The notes beneath the pieces were generated by a model. That model did no database searches and had not been told where the DNA came from. It saw nothing but the letters and a program-made list of their open reading frames with translations. From NCBI GenBank assembly GCA_938003855.1, contig CALKXD010000121.1:1-52134 (forward strand): 52,134 nucleotides of DNA, read 5' to 3'. How positions within the stretch are numbered: position 1 is the first letter of the stretch; the number at the start of each line of letters is the position of its first letter. The DNA is from an uncultured Granulosicoccaceae bacterium. GTDB lineage: Bacteria; Pseudomonadota; Gammaproteobacteria; Granulosicoccales; Granulosicoccaceae. This document shows positions 26,994 through 35,157 of this stretch, in pieces. The position numbers and the translations under genes are program-made.

Positions 26994-28095
26994 TCCGCAA
27001 TCCGGAGCGTTAAATCTGTTAAAAAACTGCCTTGGGGTGCGGTCTGGTGATTCTGTTCTGATGGTTCTAGAACCCACTGATGAGCTCTACGACCCGGAAG
27101 TTGGTGTACTGATCAGGAGCTGCCTGGATGAATTACGTGCGGTAGTCACTGTGGTGGTAGCGCCTATGATCACTGAGCCTGCAGATTTTCCTGACTGTGT
27201 TGCAGTACCAATGGCTCGTTGTGATCACACGCTGTTTTTAAGCCGGGTTGGCGATTATGTACGTTTTGTCGCGTTGCCCGGCAGCGGCAGTCGCGCAACC
27301 AGTTACACACTTACGTCAGAGATGCTGGGAGCGCCCTATGCGGCCATCGATAATCGCTTACTGCTTCAATTGCAACAAAGACTTGAAGATGAATTAATGC
27401 GTGCAAAGACCTGGCACATTGAGTGCCCGTTAGGGACTGACATAAGCGGGCAGTTCTGCTGGCAGAGTCTGGCCGGTGGGGAGGATGACGATCTTACCGT
27501 AACACTGTTCCCTGTGGCGACGTTTAAGCCTGTACCGTGTGACAATGCCACCGGTCAGGTGGCACTGTCCCGGTGGTTGATGCCCGGTGGTGCGGCCAAA
27601 CTAGATAGTGCGGATATGAGCATTGATGGTGTCGTGATGGCAAATGTCAGTGATGGCCATCTGGGGTCGTTTAGCGGTGCGCTGGCGGAGGTCGGGAAGT
27701 TAAATCAGCACTATGACTACATCAGTAAAACACTTGGCATTAACCGAACCCGTGTTCACTCATGGCACGCAGGTATAAATCCCCAAACCACTTTTAAGCA
27801 AAATGCCGATGATCATCTGGATCGCTGGAGTGCGATCTCGTTTGGCAGTCCGCGCTATCTGCATTTCCATACCTGCGGTGATGAACCACCGGGGGAAGTT
27901 GCCTGGTCTGTTTTTAATCCGACTGTTTCGATCGACGGTGAGCGGTATTGGGAAAACGGTCACTTTATCTGGTTGCATCGGCCTGAAAACAAAGCCCTGA
28001 TAGATAGTTGTCAGGGCGGACACTTTCTTCTGCAGCCGAGTCTGCCGATCGGTATTGACAATGATCGTGACGGCAATAACGGGTTGGCTATTTAG
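26986..28095 (+). CDS. M29/NicX-like metal-dependent protein
   Basis: 369 residues from the ATG at 26986, which has AGGAG 10 nt upstream. A longer frame to 26884 would run inside the GST gene and is less likely. The layout resembles the M29 aminopeptidase/NicX (2,5-dihydroxypyridine dioxygenase) superfamily: an N-terminal Rossmann-like part (G-D-S-V-L-M-V, 21-27), a middle domain with D-G, and metal-type motifs H258-S-W-H261-A-G-I-N-P and Y-L-H293-F-H295. The similarity is from memory of motif order and is not strong. If right, it could be a peptidase or a ring-opening dioxygenase. It overlaps GST by 8 bp and its stop codon overlaps the convergent phosphofructokinase gene by 8 bp. Confidence 0.5.
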   Translation: MSDPQSGALNLLKNCLGVRSGDSVLMVLEPTDELYDPEVGVLIRSCLDELRAVVTVVVAPMITEPADFPDCVAVPMARCDHTLFLSRVGDYVRFVALPGSGSRATSYTLTSEMLGAPYAAIDNRLLLQLQQRLEDELMRAKTWHIECPLGTDISGQFCWQSLAGGEDDDLTVTLFPVATFKPVPCDNATGQVALSRWLMPGGAAKLDSADMSIDGVVMANVSDGHLGSFSGALAEVGKLNQHYDYISKTLGINRTRVHSWHAGINPQTTFKQNADDHLDRWSAISFGSPRYLHFHTCGDEPPGEVAWSVFNPTVSIDGERYWENGHFIWLHRPENKALIDSCQGGHFLLQPSLPIGIDNDRDGNNGLAI

Positions 28096-29362
28096 GTGTC
28101 CATTCTGCGCACTTCGGCTGAACTTTGTTCTTTTGCAGCTTTACATAGGTTGGCAGGCCGTTTTTATACGGCGGATAGTTTTCACCTTCGATCAGTGGTT
28201 GCAGATAGGTTTTGCACGCGTCGGTGATGGAAAATCCATCTTCGCTGATATAATTGGCAGGCATCATATCTTCAATATTGGCGACGTCGGCGAGAGCGAC
28301 CTGACCGATTTCCCATTGGTACGGTTGATCACTGGTGCGAACGATTGTGGGCATTACCGCGTTCTGGCCATTTACGGCTAATTCAACAGCGGCTTTTCCG
28401 AGTGCGTAGGCGTGTTCAACATCTGTTCCGGAGGCAATGTGCCGGGCGGCTCTTTGCAGGTAGTCGCAGTTTGCCCAGTGGCATTTGTATCCGTAGGCCT
28501 GCTTGACCATGTCTGTCACCACGGGTGCCACACCACCGAGTTGCGCATGGCCGAATGCGTCACGGATGCCTGAGTCGGAGAGAAACTGACCATCCGGTTT
28601 TTTTGCGCCTTCGGAGACCACCACAATGCAGAACCCTTTGCTTTTTACGGTGGTATCCACTTTCTCTAGAAAGGCTGACTGGTTGAAGGCTATTTCCGGA
28701 AACAAAATGATATCGGGACCGAGTTCACGCTCGTCTCGTGCCAGACCGGCGGCTGCAGCGATCCAACCGGCATGGCGCCCCATCACTTCCATCACAAACA
28801 CTTTGGTGGATGTTGAGCACATTGAGGCGACATCCATTGATGATTCAAGGATGGAGACAGCCACGTACTTGGCGACAGATGCGAAGCCGGGGGAACAGTC
28901 AGTGAAGGGCAGGTCGTTGTCGATGGTTTTTGGTATGCCGATGCAAGTGATCGGGTAGCCCATGGTGACAGAGAGTTGTGACACTTTATAGGCGGTGTCT
29001 TGCGAATCGCCACCGCCATTGTAGAAAAAGTAGCGGATGTCGTGTGCCTTGAAGACGTCGATCAGGCGTTCATACTCAACGCGGTGCTCGTCAAAAGACT
29101 TCAGTTTATAGCGGCACGATCCAAATGCACCGGAGGGTGTGTGCTTGAGCGCTTCTATATCGGCGTCGCTTTCCAGGCTACTGTCAATGAGATTCTCGGT
29201 GAGTGCGCCGAGGATGCCATCTTCTCCCACCAGTACTTTGTTGATTGTGTCGGGGTATTTCCGGGCGGTCTGGATCACCCCGGCGGCGGATGCATTGATG
29301 ACAGACGTGACGCCGCCCGATTGGCCGTAGAAAGCGTTGTGTGATGACATAGAGTGAGCCAT
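28088..29362 (-). CDS. pfp: Pyrophosphate-dependent 6-phosphofructokinase
   Basis: 424 residues. It phosphorylates fructose 6-phosphate reversibly with PPi in glycolysis/gluconeogenesis. Diagnostic residues: G-G-G-D119-S (where ATP enzymes have G-G-D-G-S; Asp at this site favours PPi), P-K145-T-I-D-N-D (Lys in place of the Gly of ATP enzymes), and M-G-R-H-A-G-W (194-200) for sugar-phosphate binding. The length and these motifs fit the long group of PPi enzymes related to GGNDS-type bacterial forms, though the third Gly at 118 is unusual. Start ATG 29362; an ATG four codons later is an equal alternative, and neither has a clear Shine-Dalgarno. Confidence 0.9.
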   Translation of the reverse strand: MAHSMSSHNAFYGQSGGVTSVINASAAGVIQTARKYPDTINKVLVGEDGILGALTENLIDSSLESDADIEALKHTPSGAFGSCRYKLKSFDEHRVEYERLIDVFKAHDIRYFFYNGGGDSQDTAYKVSQLSVTMGYPITCIGIPKTIDNDLPFTDCSPGFASVAKYVAVSILESSMDVASMCSTSTKVFVMEVMGRHAGWIAAAAGLARDERELGPDIILFPEIAFNQSAFLEKVDTTVKSKGFCIVVVSEGAKKPDGQFLSDSGIRDAFGHAQLGGVAPVVTDMVKQAYGYKCHWANCDYLQRAARHIASGTDVEHAYALGKAAVELAVNGQNAVMPTIVRTSDQPYQWEIGQVALADVANIEDMMPANYISEDGFSITDACKTYLQPLIEGENYPPYKNGLPTYVKLQKNKVQPKCAEWTPK

Positions 29363-29517
29363 GGTTAAAAAAGTGGCAATTATCGCTCGAAGTAACTGTC
29401 AATTGCCATCAGTCGCTGGATTATCCCGGTTAGCCGGGTGAGTCCCCGGTGCAGGCAGCCCATTGTACTGACGGCTTGATGAGCGTCAGGTTTTTGATCG
29501 TGCTGAAGCTAGAGATG

Positions 29518-31131
29518 TCAACTAGAGCAGGTCAGCATAGTGCAGCCCGGTTTGCGGGTTGCCCAGTCCGGTCGCAGTCCGGCGTATTGCTGGTGCGCGG
29601 GTTGCTCTTCGTAGGGTGATTGCAGAATTTCGAGTAACTTATCGATAGTGCTGTAGTCACCCTGCTCGGCGTCGTCAATCGCCTGCAGGGCAATATAATT
29701 GCGCAATACGTACTTGGGGTTGGTTTTGTTCATCAGTGTTCGACGTTCATCAGTGCCGGTATCCGACACCCTGAAAGCCCACCTGCCCAGCCAATGGCTG
29801 AACGCGTTTTTAGTTTCATCTGTCAATGTGTCAGGCTGGTAAAACGACGGGGTGATTGTGTTTAGCAGGGAATCCGGTGTGTCAGTGCTGTCCGCTTGGG
29901 CCAGCGCTCTGAAGAAGATCGTGTAGTCGGTCGGTGTAAGTTGCAGGATTTCCCACAATTGGTCGAACAATGCTTTGTCTGATGCGGTGGCCGTAGTAAT
30001 ACCGAGTTTAGCGGCAACAGTCTGATGCCACAGGTCATCATAGAATGCATCATAGCTACCGAGAATTTCTTCCAGCGGTTTTGTGTTGTTGTCGAACAGA
30101 GGCAGCACAGCATTCGCCAGCCGGTATAGATTCCAGAGACCGATTTGCGGCTGGTTGCCGTAGCAGTAGCGTCGGCGCTGGCGGTCTATAAAGTTGGGTG
30201 TCCAGCTGGGGTCGTATTCTTCAAGCCAGCCATAGGGACCGTAGTCGATTGTCTGTCCCAGAATAGACATGTTGTCGGTATTCATTACGGCATGCACAAA
30301 ACCGACGCGCTGCCAGTGCGCCATTAGTTCTGCGGTTCTCTGCAGCACTTCCTGAAACCACTGCTGGTAGACGTCGAGTGACGGCTTGCCCAGATGTGGG
30401 AAGTCTTTTGTGATGACGTGGTCTGCCAGTGTTTTCAGGGCGTCGTGTTCGTGATGGGCGGCATGAATCTCAAAGTTGCCAAACCGCACAAATGAGTGCG
30501 CTGTGCGGCAGAGGATCGCGCCTTGCTCGGCCTGTACATTGCCATCGTAGAAAACATCGCGATCAACATTATCACCGGTCAGGCAAAGGCTGAGTGAGCG
30601 GGTTGTCGGTATGCCCAGATGGTGCATCGCCTCTGAGCAGAGGTATTCGCGGACCGACGAGCGCAACACCGCAAAGCCGTCGCCCTGGCGGGAGTACGGT
30701 GTTGCTCCGGCGCCTTTCAGTTGCAGTGTCCAGTGTTGTCCTGTCTGATCGTGCATTTCTCCCAGGGCAATTGCACGTCCGTCACCGAGTTGTCCGGCCC
30801 AGTTACCGAATTGATGGCCACCGTAGCGCATCGCGTAGGGGGTTGTGCCTGAGGCAAGGTCGTGGCCGGTCAGCAATCGCGCGGTGGCCTCCGGTGCTGC
30901 CCCGATCTTGAGGCCCAGTCGTGCTTCCATGTCTTTCGACCAGGCGATCAGTTTTGGCGCACTGGGGACGACTGGCATTACCGCAGACCACATGATGTGA
31001 TCCTGCGGCGGGTGTCGTTGCCCGGAGTCAGGGTTGCCGGGCAGAGCCTCGGTAAATGCGGGTGTCAGATTGAGGCCGTCGATTGTCGTAATGCCAGGTG
31101 ACGGTTCAGGTTCTGTGCTGTTTGATTTCAT
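29518..31131 (-). CDS. selO: Protein adenylyltransferase SelO (YdiU/UPF0061)
   Basis: 537 residues from the ATG at 31131; a frame to 31233 would add 34 residues with no family resemblance. SelO is a pseudokinase-fold enzyme that transfers AMP to Ser/Thr/Tyr of proteins in redox stress. Seen: Y-G-G-H-Q-F-G (103-109), G-D-G-R-A (116-120), Q-L-K139-G-A-G-x-T-P-Y-S-R, R-S-S-V-R-E-Y (157-163), N-T-D-N-M-S-I-L-G and T-I-D-Y-G-P. The C-terminus ends with Cys-Ser-Ser where eukaryotic members carry selenocysteine, so this is the Cys form. It lies upstream of the PPi-phosphofructokinase on the same strand with a 155-bp gap; probably independent. Confidence 0.93.
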   Translation of the reverse strand: MKSNSTEPEPSPGITTIDGLNLTPAFTEALPGNPDSGQRHPPQDHIMWSAVMPVVPSAPKLIAWSKDMEARLGLKIGAAPEATARLLTGHDLASGTTPYAMRYGGHQFGNWAGQLGDGRAIALGEMHDQTGQHWTLQLKGAGATPYSRQGDGFAVLRSSVREYLCSEAMHHLGIPTTRSLSLCLTGDNVDRDVFYDGNVQAEQGAILCRTAHSFVRFGNFEIHAAHHEHDALKTLADHVITKDFPHLGKPSLDVYQQWFQEVLQRTAELMAHWQRVGFVHAVMNTDNMSILGQTIDYGPYGWLEEYDPSWTPNFIDRQRRRYCYGNQPQIGLWNLYRLANAVLPLFDNNTKPLEEILGSYDAFYDDLWHQTVAAKLGITTATASDKALFDQLWEILQLTPTDYTIFFRALAQADSTDTPDSLLNTITPSFYQPDTLTDETKNAFSHWLGRWAFRVSDTGTDERRTLMNKTNPKYVLRNYIALQAIDDAEQGDYSTIDKLLEILQSPYEEQPAHQQYAGLRPDWATRKPGCTMLTCSS

Positions 31132-31370
31132 GAAAAACAGTATACAGGTCTGTTGCGAGGTTTTGACCGCGAGGCTTGTCAGGGTGCACCCGTGCAGCGC
31201 CATTTTTACCCGTGGATTGCTCATTAAGGTCATTCGACCAAAGGTTACTGGTAACCTGACGGTTGTGACTGCTTAGTTCAACATTACAATGATCTGTTCG
31301 ATGTAACGGTTTTGCTACAAAATATGTTTCAAGACTGGTACATTCTGTCAGGTGTCATTGGAGTTTTCGT

Positions 31371-31964
31371 GTGCGCAAAAAGCCACCATTAATAGCCGCT
31401 TTTCTTGTTGTAAGCCTTGTTGAGGTGCTGCCTGCAATGGCGGTTGACGATCAGTTACCCATTGCCGGGGAGTTGACCGCTTTGCCGGTGCCGTCGTCTG
31501 ATACCATCAGCGACAGCGGGCCTGTCGGGGTGGGCGCAACGGATCAGTCCGGTAGTCTCTCGACGACTGATCTGATCACCGATCTGTCGACCAAAGCATC
31601 TGGTGAATTAACTGACCAGCAACAGAGTGCGGGTGAATTGGAAGACAAAGAAAAAGTATGGTTGGAAATCAATCAGGCAATATCGAGCTTAAACGATATG
31701 GTCGGATCTGAAATGTTCCGTGAATTGCACCGGGCAAGTGACAGCCGTATGGAAGTGCGACTGGACGCCGGATACTGGCGGCGTGTGATGTATCAGACCC
31801 GCGTCGACCTTAAAAATGATATCAGCAATATCTGGCATCTGTATGTCAGGCAGTACAATGGCTACAACGAATCATCTGTCTATTTTGTTGATGATATTAC
31901 GGGTAAAACGATTGATATTTTTTCCCGCGCTGAAGCGGCCAGATCGACAACGGTCGGTCAATAA
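31371..31964 (+). CDS. Secreted or periplasmic protein of unknown function
   Basis: 197 residues. The start is GTG, with GGAG 7 nt upstream. A signal peptide is clear: R-K-K, hydrophobic 7-20, cleavage probably after A-M-A (24). Residues 25-95 are low in hydrophobics, rich in Ser/Thr/Asp/Gly, and look disordered. Residues about 95-185 form a predicted folded part (E-I-N-Q-A-I-S...W-R-R-V-M-Y...I-W-H-L-Y-V). No family recognised, no Cys, no lipobox. It is divergent from selO and convergent with the transporter gene. It has normal base composition for the window, so there is no sign of recent transfer. Confidence 0.7.
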   Translation: MRKKPPLIAAFLVVSLVEVLPAMAVDDQLPIAGELTALPVPSSDTISDSGPVGVGATDQSGSLSTTDLITDLSTKASGELTDQQQSAGELEDKEKVWLEINQAISSLNDMVGSEMFRELHRASDSRMEVRLDAGYWRRVMYQTRVDLKNDISNIWHLYVRQYNGYNESSVYFVDDITGKTIDIFSRAEAARSTTVGQ

Positions 31965-32146
31965 CCGGCCACTTTATCCGTTGTAGAGCAGGCGATACGT
32001 TGTCTTTGGTAAATGCTGGTTGAGCCGGCTGAATGAGGTAGTCCGGGGTACTCGTATGTTATGTCGAACTGCGGTAGCCGGGTTCTTCTGCGGTGGTAAA
32101 TTGTTTGTCGGGTGCACCGGCACAGGCAACCGAAGTGCCGATGAAA

Positions 32147-32974
32147 TCATTGCCCCTGAGTAACTGCGTGTCCGGTTGATGGTGTAGTGATTTCCAGTCC
32201 GGCCGCGACCATAATAAAAAGTGCGGCAGTGAGTTCTCTTAACGACAACGCTTCGCCAGCGATAAGCGGCGCACTGATACCTGCCACCAATACCTCCGAC
32301 ATCATCAGTATGCCGACACGCCCCGGTGAGAGAACCTGTGCGCATAGGGCGCAGACATAGAGCGATGGCAGCACAATAAGCACATTGAAGCCGAACAACC
32401 ATGGCAGTGCCGTCAGCCAGTCGGCGATTGACGGACTTACCAGGCCGCCGGTGAGTGTGTCCGCCTCGACGGCGAGGAAAGCGGCACTGGCTAAAGCGGC
32501 GGCTAGAAACTGGGCGGGAACGATGTCGAGCGCATCGATTTCCGGTGACTTTCTGATCAGCACGGTACCGATGCCCCAGAACAGACCCGATGCCAGTGCC
32601 GCCAGATCACCGTAGTTAAAATTCCGGTCGAGTGCACCGGGCTCGTACAGCATGATGCCAAGGCCAATGAATCCGATAAGCATAGCCAGCCAGCGTCGCG
32701 CACCGGCCACTTCGTTTAACAACAGCACGCCGAGTAGTGTGGACCATATTGGCGTCATGTAGAACAGCAGCGTGGTGCGCATTATAGTGGTGTGAATAAA
32801 GCCGGTGGCGTAACACGCGAGACCGATTCCGATACTTGCACCAATAAATAGCAGTGCCGTGAAATTTGCCTGCAACTGGCGTCGTCTGATCAGCATTAGC
32901 GGTATTAGAAAAAAGAATGGTAGCAGGTAGGCTGCCAGTACTGCCCAGCCTCCGCTGATGCCTGCGGCTTCCAT
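32147..32974 (-). CDS. DMT-superfamily transporter (EamA), start uncertain
   Basis: 275 residues from the first ATG, inner-membrane protein with nine recognisable helices. The EamA family normally has ten, in two repeats. The missing first helix is encoded in frame directly upstream (I-A-V-F-F-A-A-I-W-G-L-Y-W-L-P-L), but no ATG, GTG or TTG lies between the in-frame stop near 33110 and that helix. The position where the start belongs reads ATA (33053-33055) before N-T-D-L-K. Either translation begins at a non-standard codon, giving 302 residues, or the start codon is mutated. Likely exports or imports a small metabolite; substrate unknown. Confidence 0.8.
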   Translation of the reverse strand: MEAAGISGGWAVLAAYLLPFFFLIPLMLIRRRQLQANFTALLFIGASIGIGLACYATGFIHTTIMRTTLLFYMTPIWSTLLGVLLLNEVAGARRWLAMLIGFIGLGIMLYEPGALDRNFNYGDLAALASGLFWGIGTVLIRKSPEIDALDIVPAQFLAAALASAAFLAVEADTLTGGLVSPSIADWLTALPWLFGFNVLIVLPSLYVCALCAQVLSPGRVGILMMSEVLVAGISAPLIAGEALSLRELTAALFIMVAAGLEITTPSTGHAVTQGQ

Positions 32975-33055
32975 TTTACGCAGCGGCAGCCAGTACAGCC
33001 CCCAGATGGCGGCAGCAAAAAAAACGGCAATGCTTGGTTTGAGGTCGGTGTTTAT
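32975..33055 (-). other. In-frame N-terminal extension of the DMT transporter without standard start
   Basis: 27 codons continuous with the transporter frame, encoding the expected first membrane helix. They begin at ATA where an ATG would be expected, and include a run of eight T (minus strand). No Shine-Dalgarno is seen before ATA. Confidence 0.55.
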
Positions 33056-33357
33056 GGGATCGACGCGGGTTGCAGAACTTAAGTTATTGCGAGCTATGGT
33101 ACGCCAGAGTCAGTGCGCTGTTTTAAGAGAATTTACCCGACGCCCCGCTAGCATTGAATGATAGGGGAGGGGATATTTCTCTGCTAGCGGCCCAACCTTG
33201 CGATGGGCCGCCTGCTTGAGTGTAATGGCGTAAACGCCTTGCAACTATCGGGCGTTTGTCTGAGTCCGCGGGCCGAATCGAAGCATTGTGACGCCGGATT
33301 TTGTCCCGAATCTATAGCGGGAGTTTGCGTTACCTTCCGGTGTGTCACGACTTTGCA
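33056..33357. other. Non-coding gap rich in inverted repeats
   Basis: Between the DMT transporter leader and the end of the TSP3/OmpA gene. Two overlapping perfect inverted repeats at 33145-33211 (separate entry) and a GGCGT-AA-ACGCC palindrome at 33227-33238. No gene seen. Confidence 0.5.
33145..33211. repeat. Two overlapping, mutually exclusive hairpins
   Basis: Hairpin A: CCGCTAGCA (33145-33153) with TGCTAGCGG (33182-33190), 9 bp, loop 28. Hairpin B: GCGGCCCA (33187-33194) with TGGGCCGC (33204-33211), 8 bp, loop 9. They share GCGG at 33187-33190, so only one can form at a time. No T-run follows B on either strand. Confidence 0.55.
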
Positions 33358-35007
33358 CTAACGGTTGAATTTCAGTTCAAACTCCACTCGCCGGTTTGTT
33401 TTGCGTCCGGCAGGTGTGTCATTGCTGGCGAGTGGTTGTGATTCGCCATAGCCATAGGCAATCATTCTGGTGACTTCAATGCCACGCGAAGCAATGTAGC
33501 TGGCAGCAGAGCTTGCCCGTCCCATGGATAGATCCATATTGTTGTTGGCGTTGCCTGATCCGTCTGTGTGGCCGCGTATCTCCAATGTGGCAGTCGGGTA
33601 CTTGCGCATTAGTCCTGCAACCTTGTCGAGAATGGAGGTTGATGCTTCAGTCAGTGTTGTGCTGTTTGAATTGAACTCAACATTGGTCAGTGCGTTGCTG
33701 AGGATCTGGCGATCTTCAGCGCTTAATGAGGGGCGCTCTGCAGGGCATCCCTGTTCGCCGGCGGTGCCGGGTGCATCGGGGCAAAGATCGTTGTTATTGG
33801 CAATGCCGTCGCCGTCGCTATCAAGCGGGCAGCCCTGATTACTTTGGGTGCCTGCTTCGGCGGGGCAGCGATCATCACTGCCGGTAATGCCATCGCCATC
33901 CGGGTCATCGGCCAGTTTCGGGCAACCGTTGTTGTCTTCCGACCCCGGTTGGCGCGGACAGTTGTCGAGATCATCGATGATCCCGTCGCTGTCGGTATCA
34001 GCGGCGGCCGGACACCCGTCTGAATCGGAAATGCCGGCTTCGTTCGGGCACAGGTCGACATTGTCGGGCAGGCCGTCTAGATCGGTGTCGACCGCTGAGG
34101 CGTTGTCGGGCAGGCAGCCATCGTTAGTGGCGCTGCCAACTTGCTGTGGGCATCGGTCCTCTGCATCAAAGACGCCATCACCGTCGGCATCTGACGGACA
34201 ACCCTGGTTGCTGCCAGGGCCGGGCAGCGCCGGACAGTCATCGGCAGAGTTAACAACCCCGTCGTTGTCGTCATCTTCGGGGCAGCCATCGATCGGGCCA
34301 GCGACAGCCGGGCATTGGTCTTCGAAGTCGTTGATACCGTCGCCATCGCTATCCTTAGGGCAACCGTTGTCAATTGCCGATCCGGGTTGCTGCGGACAGT
34401 TGTCGGCATCACCGGCAACACCGTCGTTGTCCGGATCGTGCGGACAACCGCTGTCGGCTTTTGCACCTGCAACTTCAGGACAATTGTCTTCGCTGTCAGG
34501 CAGGCCGTCAGCATCGCTGTCTAGTTCGCCGCCAGCGTTGGTACCTGCATTGCTGTCTTCAATGGTATCGCCATCAGCGTCCAGTGTGTCGGTTGTTGAC
34601 ATAGAGGGCGGGGTGGCCGCGGCGTTACTTTTGATCGCGCCGCTGTTGGTCGCACCGGGGCACCCGGCGTTGGCGACCGCACCGCTGGTGTCAGGACAGG
34701 CATCGACGTCGTTGCGCAATCCGTCGTTGTCGTTGTCCTGTGCGGCAAATGTCGGGGCGGCAGGGCAACCCTGGCTGGCTGGCAATCCGACTTGTGCGAT
34801 GCATTGGTCATTGGCATCCGGCACGCCGTCGCCGTCGCCGTCGGCATCGCCAGCCATGCTGCTGTCGGTAATCACGGGCGGTGTGGTATTGCTGCCGTCG
34901 AACATCAGCCAATAGCCCAGCAGGGCAAACAAAGCGATAACCGGTATCGCAACGAAAAACACTTCGCGTTCCTGATCATCCCTGAAATTGAATAAATGGT
35001 TTTTCAT
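33358..35007 (-). CDS. Membrane-anchored thrombospondin type-3 repeat protein with C-terminal OmpA domain
   Basis: 549 residues from ATG 35007 (GGGG just upstream; a GTG five codons earlier is less likely). A cytoplasmic-type charged N-terminus (R-D-D-Q-E-R-E) precedes one membrane helix (about 17-36) with no cleavage site, so it looks inner-membrane anchored. About 11 thrombospondin type-3 repeats follow (D-x-D-x-D-G...D-x-C-P...G-C-P), each a Ca2+-binding loop with paired Cys. The C-terminal OmpA domain (about 440-549) has N-S-N-S...G-H-T-D-G-S-G-N and the Arg motif for diaminopimelate. It should span the periplasm and grip peptidoglycan. It follows an MscS-TM-helix gene on the same strand by 150 bp. 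Confidence 0.88.
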   Translation of the reverse strand: MKNHLFNFRDDQEREVFFVAIPVIALFALLGYWLMFDGSNTTPPVITDSSMAGDADGDGDGVPDANDQCIAQVGLPASQGCPAAPTFAAQDNDNDGLRNDVDACPDTSGAVANAGCPGATNSGAIKSNAAATPPSMSTTDTLDADGDTIEDSNAGTNAGGELDSDADGLPDSEDNCPEVAGAKADSGCPHDPDNDGVAGDADNCPQQPGSAIDNGCPKDSDGDGINDFEDQCPAVAGPIDGCPEDDDNDGVVNSADDCPALPGPGSNQGCPSDADGDGVFDAEDRCPQQVGSATNDGCLPDNASAVDTDLDGLPDNVDLCPNEAGISDSDGCPAAADTDSDGIIDDLDNCPRQPGSEDNNGCPKLADDPDGDGITGSDDRCPAEAGTQSNQGCPLDSDGDGIANNNDLCPDAPGTAGEQGCPAERPSLSAEDRQILSNALTNVEFNSNSTTLTEASTSILDKVAGLMRKYPTATLEIRGHTDGSGNANNNMDLSMGRASSAASYIASRGIEVTRMIAYGYGESQPLASNDTPAGRKTNRRVEFELKFNR

Positions 35008-35157
35008 TATTACCCCGGCCACTGTACACGGTGCCGGTGCTATAGGTGCCTGTCAGGCAACGCGCACCGTACAAAAAGAAAGGTTGGTTGGACTTCCCAC
35101 CGGCGATCGCATCGTTGATACGTGCCGGTGGGGCTCGGTTATCTCCGGCCGCTGGAA

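Noticed and set aside
29473-29500. Terminator CTGACG...CGTCAG followed by GTTTTT
   Set aside because: The T-run is on the plus strand, but both neighbouring genes are read on the minus strand, so it would terminate nothing known.
33848-34915. 355-codon frame opposite the thrombospondin-repeat gene
   Set aside because: It is an antisense shadow of a GC-biased repeat gene, Ser/Pro rich, with no ribosome site or family resemblance.
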